Shown here in pieces: positions 35,101 through 49,300 of a DNA stretch of 64,000 nucleotides. The translations under genes and the position numbers were made by a program. Numbering within the stretch: the stretch's first letter is position 1; each line of letters begins with the position of its first letter. Origin of the DNA: Archivesica marissinica (Eukaryota > Mollusca > Bivalvia > Venerida > Vesicomyidae); the NCBI GenBank assembly GCA_014843695.1, contig CM026404.1, forward strand, positions 59,150,954-59,214,953. The letters are read 5' to 3'. The notes beneath the pieces were generated by a model. It made no database searches. It was not told where the DNA came from and saw nothing but the letters and a program-made list of their open reading frames with translations.

Positions 35101-38100
35101 CAAACATTCCTGGGAGAGACATACAATATGGTAATGAACACAAACACACATTCCTGGGAGAGACATACAATATGGTAATGAACACAAACACACATTCCTG
35201 GGAGAGACATACAATATGGTAATGAACACAAACACACATTCCTGGGAGAGACATACAATATGGTAATGAACACAAACAAACATTCCTGGGAGAGACATAC
35301 AATATGGTAATGAACACAAACATACATTCCTGGGAGAGACATACAATATGGTAATGAACACATACAAACATTCCTGGGAGAGACATACAATATGGTAATG
35401 AACACATACAAACATTCCTGGGAGAGACATACAATATGGTAATGAACACATACAAACATTCCTGGGAGAGACATACAATATGGTAATGAACACAAACACA
35501 CATTCCTGGGAGAGACATACAATATGGTAATGAACACAAACACACATTCCTGGGAGAGACATACAATATGGTAATGAACACAAACAAACATTCCTGGGAG
35601 AGACATACAATATGGTAATGAACACATACAAACATTTCTGGGAGAGACATACAATATGGTAATGAACACAAACATACATTCCTGGGAGAGACATACAATA
35701 TGGTAATGAACACAAACACACATTCCTGGGAGAGACATACAATATGGTAATGAACACAAACACACATTCCTGGGAGAGACATACAATATGGTAATGAACA
35801 CATACAAACATTCCTGGGAGAGACATACAATATGGTAATGAACACAAACAAACATTCCTGGGAGAGACATACAATATGGTAATGAACACAAACATACATT
35901 CCTGGGAGAGACATACAATATGGTAATGAACACAAACATACATTCCTGGGAGAGACATACAATATGGTAATGAACACAAACACACATTCCTGGGAGAGAC
36001 ATACAATATGGTAATGAACACAAACACACATTCCTGGGAGAGACATACAATATGGTAATGAACACAAACACACATTCCTGGGAGAGACATACAATATGGT
36101 AATGAACACAAACATACATTCCTGGGAGAGACATACAATATGGTAATGAACACATACAAACATTCCTGGGAGAGACATACAATATGGTAATGAACACAAA
36201 CATACATTCCTGGGAGAGACATACAATATGGTAATGAACACAAACATACATTCCTGGGAGAGACATACAATATGGTAATGAACACAAACACACATTCTGG
36301 GAGAGACATACAATATGGTAATGAACACAAACAACATTCCTGGGAGAGACATACAATATGGTAATGAACACATACAACATTCCTGGGGGGAGAGACATAC
36401 AATATGGTAATGAACACAAACACACATTCCTGGGAGAGACATACAATATGGTAATGAACACAAACATACATTCCTGGGAGAGACATACAATATGGTAATG
36501 AACACAAACAAACATTCCTGGGAGAGACATACAATATGGTAATGAACACATACAAACATTCCTGGAGAGACATACAATATGGTAATGAACACAAACACAC
36601 ATTCCTGGGAGAGACATACAATATGGTAATGAACACAAACAACATTCCTGGGAGAGACATACAATATGGTAATGAACACAAACAAACATTCCTGGGAGAG
36701 ACATACAATATGGTAATGAACACAAACATACATTCCTGGGAGAGACATACAATATGGTAATGAACACAAACATACATTCCTGGGAGAGACATACAATATG
36801 GTAATGAACACATACAAACATTCCTGGGAGAGACATACAATATGGTAATGAACACAAACAAAGGTTTGGTTGCATTCCTGGGAGAGACATACAATATGGT
36901 AATGAACACAAACACACATTCCTGGGAGAGACATACAATATGGTAATGAACACAAACACACATTCCTGGGAGAGACATACAATATGGTAATGAACACAAA
37001 CACACATTCCTGGGAGAGACATACAATATGGTAATGAACACAAACACACATTCCTGGGAGAGACATACAATATGGTAATGAACACAAACACACATTCCTG
37101 GGAGAGACATACAATATGGTAATGAACACAAACACACATTCCTGGGAGAGACATACAATATGGTAATGAACACAAACAAACATTCCTGGGAGAGACATAC
37201 AATATGGTAATGAACACAAACACACATTCCTGGGAGAGACATACAATATGGTAATGAACACAAAAACATTCCTGGGAGAGACATACAATATGGTAATGAA
37301 CACAAACACACATTCCTGGGAGAGACATACAATATGGTAATGAACACAAACAAACATTCCTGGGAGAGACATACAATATGGTAATGAACACATACAAACA
37401 TTTCTGGGAGAGACATACAATATGGTAATGAACACAAACATACATTCCTGGGAGAGACATACAATATGGTAATGAACACAAACACACATTCCTGGGAGAG
37501 ACATACAATATGGTAATGAACACAAACACACATTCCTGGGAGAGACATACAATATGGTAATGAACACAAACACACATTCCTGGGAGAGACATACAATATG
37601 GTAATGAACACAAACACACATTCCTGGGAGAGACATACAATATGGTAATGAACACAAACAACATTCCTGGGAGAGACATACAATATGGTAATGAACACAA
37701 ACACACATTCCTGGGAGAGACATACAATATGGTAATGAACACAAACAACATTCCTGGGAGAGACATACAATATGGTAATGAACACAAACACACATTCCTG
37801 GGAGACATACAATATGGTAATGAACACAAACACACATTCCTGGGAGAGACATACAATATGGTAATGAACACAAACACACATTCCTGGGAGAGACATACAA
37901 TATGGTAATGAACACAAACAAACATTCCTGGGAGAGACATACAATATGGTAATGAACACAAACAAACATTCCTGGGAGAGACATACAATATGGTAATGAA
38001 CACAAACATACATTCCTGGGAGAGACATACAATATGGTAATGAACACAAACACACATTCCTGGGAGAGACATACAATATGGTAATGAACACAAACAAACA

Positions 38101-41100
38101 TTCCTGGGAGAGACATACAATATGGTAATGAACACAAACAAACATTCCTGGGAGAGACATACAATATGGTAATGAACACAAACATACATTCCTGGGAGAG
38201 ACATACAATATGGTAATGAACACAAACAAACATTCCTGGGAGAGACATACAATATGGTAATGAACACAAACATACATTCCTGGGAGAGACATACAATATG
38301 GTAATGAACACAAACACACATTCCTGGGAGAGACATACAATATGGTAATGAACACAAACACACATTCCTGGGAGAGACATACAATATGGTAATGAACACA
38401 AACACACATTCCTGGGAGAGACATACAATATGGTAATGAACACAAAACACATTTCCTGGGAGAGACATACAATATGGTAATGAACACAAACAAACATTCC
38501 TGGGAGAGACATACAATATGGTAATGAACACAAACATACATTCCTGGGAGAGACATACAATATGGTAATGAACACAAACATACATTCCTGGGAGAGACAT
38601 ACAATATGGTAATGAACACAAACACACATTCCTGGGAGAGACATACAATATGGTAATGAACACAAACACACATTCCTGGGAGAGACATACAATATGGTAA
38701 TGAACACAAACATACATTCCTGGGAGAGACATACAATATGGTAATGAACACAAACATACATTCCTGGGAGAGACATACAATATGGTAATGAACACAAACA
38801 TACATTCCTGGGAGAGACATACAATATGGTAATGAACACAAACAAACATTCCTGGGAGAGACATACAATATGGTAATGAACACAAACACACATTCCTGGG
38901 AGAGACATACAATATGGTAATGAACACATACAAACATTCCTGGGAGAGACATACAATATGGTAATGAACACAAACATACATTCCTGGGAGAGACATACAA
39001 TATGGTAATGAACACAAACAACATTCCTGGGAGAGACATACAATATGGTAATGAACACAAACACACATTCCTGGGAGAGACATACAATATGGTAATGAAC
39101 ACAAACACACATTCCTGGGAGAGACATACAATATGGTAATGAACACAAACACACATTCCTGGGAGAGACATACAATATGGTAATGAACACAAACACACAT
39201 TCCTGGGAGAGACATACAATATGGTAATGAACACAAACATACATTCCTGGGAGAGACATACAATATGGTAATGAACACAAACAAACATTCCTGGGAGAGA
39301 CATACAATATGGTAATGAACACAAACAAACATTCCTGGGAGAGACATACAATATGGTAATGAACACAAACACACATTCCTGGGAGAGACATACAATATGG
39401 TAATGAACACAAAAACATTCCTGGGAGAGACATACAATATGGTAATGAACACAAACAAACATTCCTGGGAGAGACATACAATATGGTAATGAACACAAAC
39501 AAACATTCCTGGGAGAGACATACAATATGGTAATGAACACAAACATACATTCCTGGGAGAGACATACAATATGGTAATGAACACAAACAAACATTCCTGG
39601 GAGAGACATACAATATGGTAATGAACACAAACACACATTCCTGGGAGAGACATACAATATGGTAATGAACACAAACACACATTCCTGGGAGAGACATACA
39701 ATATGGTAATGAACACAAACAAACATTCCTGGGAGAGACATACAATATGGTAATGAACACAAACAAACATTCCTGGGAGAGACATACAATATGGTAATGA
39801 ACACAAACAAACATTCCTGGGAGAGACATACAATATGGTAATGAACACAAACACACATTCCTGGGAGAGACATACAATATGGTAATGAACACAAACACAC
39901 ATTCCTGGGAGAGACATACAATATGGTAATGAACACAAACACACATTCCTGGGAGAGACATACAATATGGTAATGAACACAAACACACATTCCTGGGAGA
40001 GACATACAATATGGTAATGAACACAAACAAACATTCCTGGGAGAGACATACAATATGGTAATGAACACAAACATACATTCCTGGGAGAGACATACAATAT
40101 GGTAATGAACACAAACAAACATTCCTGGGAGAGACATACAATATGGTAATGAACACAAACATACATTCCTGGGAGAGACATACAATATGGTAATGAACAC
40201 AAACACACATTCCTGGGAGAGACATACAATATGGTAATGAACACAAACATACATTCCTGGGAGAGACATACAATATGGTAATGAACACAAACAAACATTC
40301 CTGGGAGAGACATACAATATGGTAATGAACACAAACATACATTCCTGGGAGAGACATACAATATGGTAATGAACACAAACACACATTCCTGGGAGAGACA
40401 TACAATATGGTAATGAACACAAACACACATTCCTGGGAGACATACAATATGGTAATGAACACAAACAAACATTCCTGGGAGAGACATACAATATGGTAAT
40501 GAACACAAACACACATTCCTGGGAGAGACATACAATATGGTAATGAACACAAACAAACATTCCTGGGAGAGACATACAATATGGTAATGAACACAAACAA
40601 ACATTCCTGGGAGAGACATACAATATGGTAATGAACACAAACAAACATTCCTGGGAGAGACATACAATATGGTAATGAACACAAACACACATTCCTGGGA
40701 GAGACATACAATATGGTAATGAACACAAACAAACATTCCTGGGAGAGACATACAATATGGTAATGAACACAAACAAACATTCCTGGGAGAGACATACAAT
40801 ATGGTAATGAACACAAACAAACATTCCTGGGAGAGACATACAATATGGTAATGAACACAAACACACATTCCTGGGAGAGACATACAATATGGTAATGAAC
40901 ACAAACAAACATTCCTGGGAGAGACATACAATATGGTAATGAACACAAACACACATTCCTGGGAGAGACATACAATATGGTAATGAACACAAACAAACAT
41001 TCCTGGGAGAGACATACAATATGGTAATGAACACAAACATACATTCCTGGGAGAGACATACAATATGGTAATGAACACAAACAAACATTCCTGGGAGAGA

Positions 41101-42896
41101 CATACAATATGGTAATGAACACAAACATACATTCCTGGGAGAGACATACAATATGGTAATGAACACAAACAAACATTCCTGGGAGAGACATACAATATGG
41201 TAATGAACACAAACACACATTCCTGGGAGAGACATACAATATGGTAATGAACACAAACAAACATTCCTGGGAGAGACATACAATATGGTAATGAACACAA
41301 ACACACATTCCTGGGAGAGACATACAATATGGTAATGAACACAAACAAACATTCCTGGGAGAGACATACAATATGGTAATGAACACAAACACACATTCCT
41401 GGGAGAGACATACAATATGGTAATGAACACAAACATACATTCCTGGGAGAGACATACAATATGGTAATGAACACAAACACACATTCCTGGGAGAGACATA
41501 CAATATGGTAATGAACACAAACATACATTCCTGGGAGAGACATACAATATGGTAATGAACACAAACAAACATTCCTGGGAGAGACATACAATATGGTAAT
41601 GAACACAAACACACATTCCTGGGAGACATACAATATGGTAATGAACACAAACACACATTCCTGGGAGACATACAATATGGTAATGAACACAAACAACATT
41701 CCTGGGAGAGACATACAATATGGTAATGAACACAAACATACATTCCTGGGAGAGACATACAATATGGTAATGAACACAAACAAACATTCCTGGGAGAGAC
41801 ATACAATATGGTAATGAACACAAACACACATTCCTGGGAGAGACATACAATATGGTAATGAACACAAACACACATTCCTGGGAGAGACATACAATATGGT
41901 AATGAACACAAACACACATTCCTGGGAGAGACATACAATATGGTAATGAACACAAACACACATTCCTGGGAGAGACATACAATATGGTAATGAACACAAA
42001 CAAACATTCCTGGGAGAGACATACAATATGGTAATGAACACAAACATACATTCCTGGGAGAGACATACAATATGGTAATGAACACAAACACACATTCCTG
42101 GGAGAGACATAAATATGGTAATGAACACAAACAACATTCCTGGGAGAGACATACAATATGGTAATGAACACAAACACACATTCCTGGGAGAGACATACAA
42201 TATGGTAATGAACACAAACACACATTCCTGGGAGAGACATACAATATGGTAATGAACACAAACATACATTCCTGGGAGAGACATACAATATGGTAATGAA
42301 CACAAACACACATTCCTGGGAGAGACATACAATATGGTAATGAACACAAACATACATTCCTGGGAGAGACATACAATATGGTAATGAACACAACAACATT
42401 CCTGGGAGAGACATACAATATGGTAATGAACACAAACACACATTCCTGGGAGAGACATACAATATGGTAATGAACACATACAAACATTCCTGGGAGAGAC
42501 ATACAATATGGTAATGAACACAAACATACATTCCTGGGAGAGACATACAATATGGTAATGAACACAAACACACATTCCTGGGAGAGACATACAATATGGT
42601 AATGAACACAAACACACATTCCTGGGAGAGACATACAATATGGTAATGAACACAAACATACATTCCTGGGAGAATATGGTAATGAACACAAACACACATT
42701 CCTGGGAGAGACATACAACATGGTAATGAACACAAACACACATTCCTGGGAGAGACATACAATATGGTAATGAACACAAACACACATTCCTGGGAGAGAC
42801 ATACAACATGGTAATGAACACAAACACACATTCTTGGGAGAGTCATACAACATGGTAATGAACACAAACATACATTCCTGGGAGAGACATACAACA
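32114..42896. repeat. 44-bp satellite, about 245 copies
   Basis: The unit is CATTCCTGGGAGAGACATAC, AATATGGTAATGAACACAAA, C(A/C/T)AA-type end. Units are very similar and differ mainly at one site (ACAAACAAAC, ACAAACACAC, ACAAACATAC, ACATACAAAC). A few units lose 1-4 bp. One junction near 36862 carries an extra AAGGTTTGGTTG. The minus strand has no stop in any of the three frames, which creates spurious frames of up to 3986 codons that also run through the N gap. The array ends about 320 bp from kinase exon 5. Confidence 0.98.
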
Positions 42897-43219
42897 TGTA
42901 TTCATTATTGGAAACAAATACGCACAACTGATTAGATATTAACATAATTATGATCTACGACTTTCAAATGCTTTAAAAACACACAAAGATAATTCCCACT
43001 AAAGCATTTACATTTTCTAAGATCTATCCCAATAATAGTTGTTGATGTAACATGTTCTTAAATCATTATAAAGTGAGCATTCAATAGTATAGTGTTATTC
43101 ATCCTCTAACTTATTACACATATTGCATTTCCTATCAGTTTATGGTGTACTTTGTGGCATTTCCATCTGCCACATATATACAAAACAACATTTCATTATT
43201 GCAGATATGAATCACTTAC

Positions 43220-43355
43220 ATGCTCCAGACATCGGAACTTTTGCTGCTGTACGACCAGTTATTGGCAACCTCTGGGGCCTCGAAGCTGTTGGTACCACAA
43301 TAGGTTTTCATTAAATTGTCCGGATCAGGGATACAGTGGGTGGAGCTTATGAAAT
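43220..43355 (-). CDS. TSSK-like kinase exon 5 (activation segment with DFI)
   Basis: This exon is 136 nt, with acceptor GTTTTCAG and donor GTAAGT. It completes Asp and then reads FISSTHCIPDPDNLMKTYCG, TNSFEAPEV and SSKSSDVWS. The magnesium-binding DFG reads DFI. The KTYCG and APE words are retained. It ends with AT for the expected W-S-M-G-V continuation, but no matching next exon was recognised between here and the satellite block. Confidence 0.87.
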
Positions 43356-46300
43356 CTGAAAACAACATATAGAACATTATGACAGGCGAAAATGGTTGAT
43401 GTATTGACAGACGTAATAGATATAGATATAATGACGATTGCAATCGTTAGAATAGCAGTACAGCTATGCGACAGTGATTACTTACATTAACTTATCACAT
43501 TGGGAGAGAGTGTGCGAACTGTTAGTAAAACTGTTAAAACGCTGTCTTGAAGGCTTGCAGTGATTGAGCGCTTGTGACCTGATCTTCAATAATGTTTTGG
43601 CTTAACACAGGTGGTTGCTTAATAGAGGTCAGCTTTATAATAAAATAACATATTGGGAATCTGAAAAGTGGCTGCTTAATGCAGGTTGGCTGCTTAATAG
43701 AGGTGACCACTAACACAGGTTTGACTGTATTTCACTTTAAATATGTCGCTCACTCTAATAGAATATGATTATATATTAAGTGGGGCCACAGTCCGTCCGT
43801 GGCCGAATACTTCAAATAACTCGCCCCTCACCGCTGGCGGGTCTAATCCCAGGTGGGGTGTCAAATTATTTCAGGTGAGGAAGCTGTTCAGCTGGATTAT
43901 CGGTGGTTCTACCCGGGTACCCGCCCGCGTGCCGAAATACTGCTCTAAGGGGCACCCGTGAGCTTCCTCCACCAATAGTAGCTGGAAAGTTGGCGCAGCG
44001 TTAAACCCCACAAGCAAACAAACAAACAAACAAATGAGTATATTAAGTAGAAACAAATACAGTTAGACAATGTGTCTTAAGAGCTTCTGATTTACTCATA
44101 AAATAAAGTTTAAACATCATTTATTTTACAACGATTGAAAAGCAAGTTCTAACAACTTATATTAATCACTTTCGTTGGCGCGGATGAAAGCGTATATGTG
44201 GTCATTCGTGTGAGAGGAAACCGGAGTACCCGGAGAAAACCCACCTGTCCGATCTGGCGACCACTGTACTATCTCACATACTTCCCGGTCCGAGGATCGA
44301 ACCCGGGTTATATTGGTGAGAAGCAAGCGCGCTAACCACTACGCTAATCGGACAGCCATAATATATCATAACATAAGGTTTAGTAAATCATGCGAAATTC
44401 ATTTATCTAAAACAAGTTCATAAATTGTAGTGTGCATATATATATATATATATACCTGCAATCTTTAACGTTCCATCTTTGTGCAGCAATAAGTTGTGGC
44501 ATTTAAGGTTCCTGAAACATAATACAATACTGTTAGTATGTTTCTCTTTTGACACAATATTTTATAGATATATATCTATTTTATTATAGTGACATGTGGT
44601 ATAAATCACTGTACACATACATACATATTATTATTACAAGTATAAAAAGCAATCTGATGAGTTTATAAGTCACTCTTGTTTGTGCCTCCACACCGTGCAT
44701 GTCGGGAACAAGGCACAGCTCACAGCAGGAAATTGGATCACCTGTTCCGAAGTGACCAATCCATGCAGCTGACGCATACAGACGAGGACCCGCATCGACT
44801 CTTTTGAGTGTCTTACACTTACCTAGATCAACGACAGCTAACACTGGGGCGTTGAAGAGGCGACGAGTGACTGGGTAGGAGAAGACGGCAGTCGTTTCGC
44901 GTGGATGGCGCACTCGTCGCCTCGAACTCTTTTATCTGTCTCCAACAACGGGCGAGCGGTTGAAGACGGAGGGATGCGACCTCGACCCCGGATGCGTCAA
45001 CGGGGTGGACAACGACGGAACAACCGAACCATTTTGCTGCTGTGAGCCAACTAATCGTGGAGGATGTGGCACTATAAAGGATCGCTTACAGACCAGGACT
45101 TGGCACGGAAAGAAGGAAGGAGGATGTCATCATAAGCATCACAGAAAAATAATCATCTTAGAACGCTCGCCCATATGGTTCGCCGGAGGCGAGGATAAAG
45201 AAACGTACATCATCATCAATTATAAGTCACTGATTAGACAAAATATTAAAGCTATGAGACAGTAATTACTTCAGATTACAATGTTATAACTTTTTTTAAT
45301 ATTATATGTGTTACAAATATAGTATAGGGTGCACCTTTTATGGGACATTTCTTTAACAATAAACATAAAGTTTCATTACTCTAAAAGTTTGGTGATCAAG
45401 AATACTAGCAAAATGTTCTGTGCGAATATGTGGAAATGGTATTCACCTTCAATAATACAGATGCTACAAATTGTACAAATTCATTCATGCGGGGCTTCAC
45501 CTAAATATTGATATGTTTTTGCCCTTAAAGGGAGAATACCAACTCTTAATTGTGCTAAATCGATCTTGCATGCTTTGCTAAATTCAGTGCAACATAAGTT
45601 TCTATATTTTGCATGTCATCTTTTGAAGTTTTAGCAGAATAGATATTTTGGTGTGTTACTTATAAACATTAAAGCATTTAAAGAAAGTTAACATGGCATG
45701 CATATGTTATTAAAGCATTCTTCTTCTATATTATCACATATAAATATTTGCTTTAGTGTTACATAATTAATTAGATATATTGACATAGTGAATTGCTGTC
45801 CCCATATTTGTGTATATGTACATGTATGCCAGATGGGTCTGAGACCTACCGATAATGGATTTAAAGAAATAAAACTTTGAAACTTTATAATATCCTCATT
45901 CTTAAAATGTGGCAATAAAATATTAATTAATTAAATTAAATATCATCATCGCATAAAGCCAAAAAATTCACAATTTCACCTATAAATTGCATTCCTACTA
46001 CATATTCTTCCAAAATAATTTGAACAATAATCAATCACTAAACAGTGATGCTGTGTCTACAAACCCTCAAAAGTGAAAAGGTATGATTTCATATGACGAT
46101 CAGCCATTTTCCTGAATTGACAGGAATTATTTAGTTTCTGTAGCGAATATTCGGAAACAAATTATAAACAGTAATATAGTACCTATGCACGATGTCATTT
46201 GCATGTAAATGGCTCATACCCTCGGCAAACATGCCAAACAAGGTTCTCGCTTTTTCTTCTCCAAGCCCCTTGTTAAACCTATATTTCCATTTGCAGAGCA

Positions 46301-49300
46301 GCTGGTGCAGGCTACCTTTAATGCAATGCTCTGTTATCTGGTATGAACGACTTGCCGTCCCAAACTGTTCGAACATACGTATCTGAAATATCAGAAGTCG
46401 ACACATGTAAGCACACTCTGATTTACAATGTGAGGTGTAAACGCCTTTCAATTATAAAGTATACTTGTATAATTAGCGACCATATATTCCTCCATTTATC
46501 TTTAATTCACAACATTCTGGATCAGCGTTTCTATATAGTTCACACAGTATCCACTTCCAATTTGTATAGTCTTTTCGCTATTTGGTGAATGTTTTATTTT
46601 AGAATTTCCACAAGTATTGTGATATTTTAGCAGTAGGAATTCTGTACCTGGCAACACGCAATGTATGGCGGGAATGCTGACCAAGGCTTCCGAGGAGAAC
46701 CTCACCGACATATTTCTAAAGAAATGATGTACGGCCAACAAGGATACGATACTTTCGGGGCCTCTGTGGCCGAGTGGTTACAGTCGTTAACTTCAAATCA
46801 CTTGCCCCGTTGTTGGCTAGAATACCACTGAGGATCGGATTATTCACTTGCTGTGGAAGGTCGGTGGTACTACCCGGGTGCCCGTCCGTGCCTGAAATAC
46901 TTCTTGAAGGGGGCACCCGTGGTCTTCCTCCACCAATAATAGCTGGAGAGTTGCCATATGACATAAGCTGATGTAACTTTAAACACCAATACAAACAAAC
47001 AAGCAATTATTTGTATATTCCTTCTTACTAATGTTATCGACGAGCACTTATGACTAGTAGAATGAGAATGGCACCAGCATAGATAAATATATGATTAGAC
47101 ACTAAGGTAGTATAGAGATAGCTAGCTAGCAACACTGTTCAGCAGCCTGATTGTTCACAGAGATAGCTAGCTAGCAAGACTGTACAGTACAATTACATAG
47201 CCTGATTGTTCATAGAGATAGCTAGCTAACAAGACTGTACGGTACAATTACATAGCCTGATTGTTCACAGAGATAGCTAGCTGGCAAGACTGTACAGTAC
47301 AAGTACATAGCCTAGCCTGATTGTTCATAGAGATAGCTAGCTAGCAAGACTGTACAGTACAATTACATAGCCTGATTTTTCAGAGATAGCTAGCTAGCAA
47401 GACTGTACAGTACAATTACATAGCCTAGCCTGATTGTTCACAGAGATAGCTAGCTAGCAAGATTGTACAGTACAATTACATAGCCTGATTGTTCATAGGG
47501 ATAGCTAGCTAGCAAGACTGTTCAGTACAATTACATAGCCTGATTGTTCATAGAGATAGCTAGCTAGCATGACTGTTCAGTACAATTACATAGCCTGATT
47601 GGTCATAGAGATAGCTAGCTAGCATGACTGTTCAGGTACACTTACATAGCCTGATTGTTCATAGAGATAGCTAGCTAGCATGACTGTTCAGTACAATTAC
47701 ATAGCCTGATTGTTCACAGAGATAACTAGCTAGCAAGACTGTTCAGTAAAATTACATAGCCTGATTGTTCATAGAGATAGCTAGCTAGCAAGATTGTACA
47801 GTACAATTACATAGCCTGATTGTTCACATAGATAGCTAGCTAGCTAGCTAGCTAGCAAGACTGTACAGTAAAATTGCATAGCCTGATTGTTCAGAGATAG
47901 AGCTAGCATGACTGTTCAGTACAATTATATAGTAATTTTCCCAGTAAGATTCTAATATGTTCCCTCACTAATTTGATAAAACCCAATACGGTTCACAACA
48001 CTCAATAGAGCGATGTGACAGTACCTGAAGATAGATAAATAAACTAAATCTACACTTACCACGTTCTTGTGAGGAGGCAGAATGGAGTGGTTCAACAATT
48101 CTTTGGGTAGAATATTGTTGAAGTAATGCCAATTGGAATCTGTGCTGTCAACTATCTTTACTGCCACCTGGACATTAGAAGATATATATATATATAAAAG
48201 TTTATACACATTTATATTTAGCTCAATTGCGAAACAAGTTCTTACAACAGTAGATTAATTACTTTGGGGACCTCATTCTGATGGAATTTTAAGTGCCTTG
48301 CCTGCCCAAGGTGTCATTCGTAACGACTACAGCTGTGCGCGAACTTCTGGACAATGGTCAATTTTAAATTCAAGACTCAATTCTAGTCACCATAAGATAC
48401 AATGTACAAGAAACGTTAGCTTGAGCCAGATATATATAACAAATACAACAGTAACTTTGATCTAAACAAAGACAACGGATTAACACTACAAACAAGCAGC
48501 TGTAAATGGAGGCACATGGATTAAAAGTATAATTCTATAACATAAAATTAAACATACATGGCATATTTCAGAACACTTAGAAATGACACATGATAAAATC
48601 TACATTTTAAATTACAATACAAACCCTAAACAATAAAATAAACATATATTATACATGTCGGGTTTATAACACAAGTAATTTTGGACTAGTACACTGTGAT
48701 GTAATTGCTGATCTTGAATCGTTGTCTAAAATATGCAATAAAACAAAAGTGCTGCAATAAAACAAAGGTGACTAACGGCCGAGTCACAAAACAAAAAACC
48801 GACACACGGCAGTCACAGACTCCTAAAACATTGGTGCATAGCAGAGCTGGCTGGAACAAATGGATCTATTATCCTGTAAATTATCATCAATGTTTGTTAA
48901 TACAGCTGAAATAACATTTTCACATAAAACACAAAGTCAATTTCAAAGTAACAAACATAAATGGTATGGTCCTGACTGCACAAAGGCCAAGAAAAGTTAC
49001 ACTAAAGCAAGGAAACGATATAATAAATACCCTTGTGTACATAATAGACTGACCCTAACAAACTCTTGCAAGTTTTAAAAAAATACAATGAATAAATATA
49101 TCAATAAATATAACAAAGCTAATGAGTGCAAACTCAGAAACATGCAGAAAAGCCAAAGGCGTATTGGCATTTTTTGAATAAAATTAATATAAAAAACTGC
49201 ATACAATCTCAAAACCTGCACGATCTCTATGACCATTTCAAATCTGTAAATACTGACACTACAGATACGCCCTCTGATGAATATGTCATTGAGGAGAACA

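Noticed and set aside
30985..42945. Minus-strand open frame of 3986 codons, with overlapping frames of 3914, 2802 and 1122 codons
   Set aside because: These are the 44-bp and 49-bp satellites translated through the N gap. All three frames are open because the unit has no stops and shifts frame each repeat. There is no domain or codon signal.
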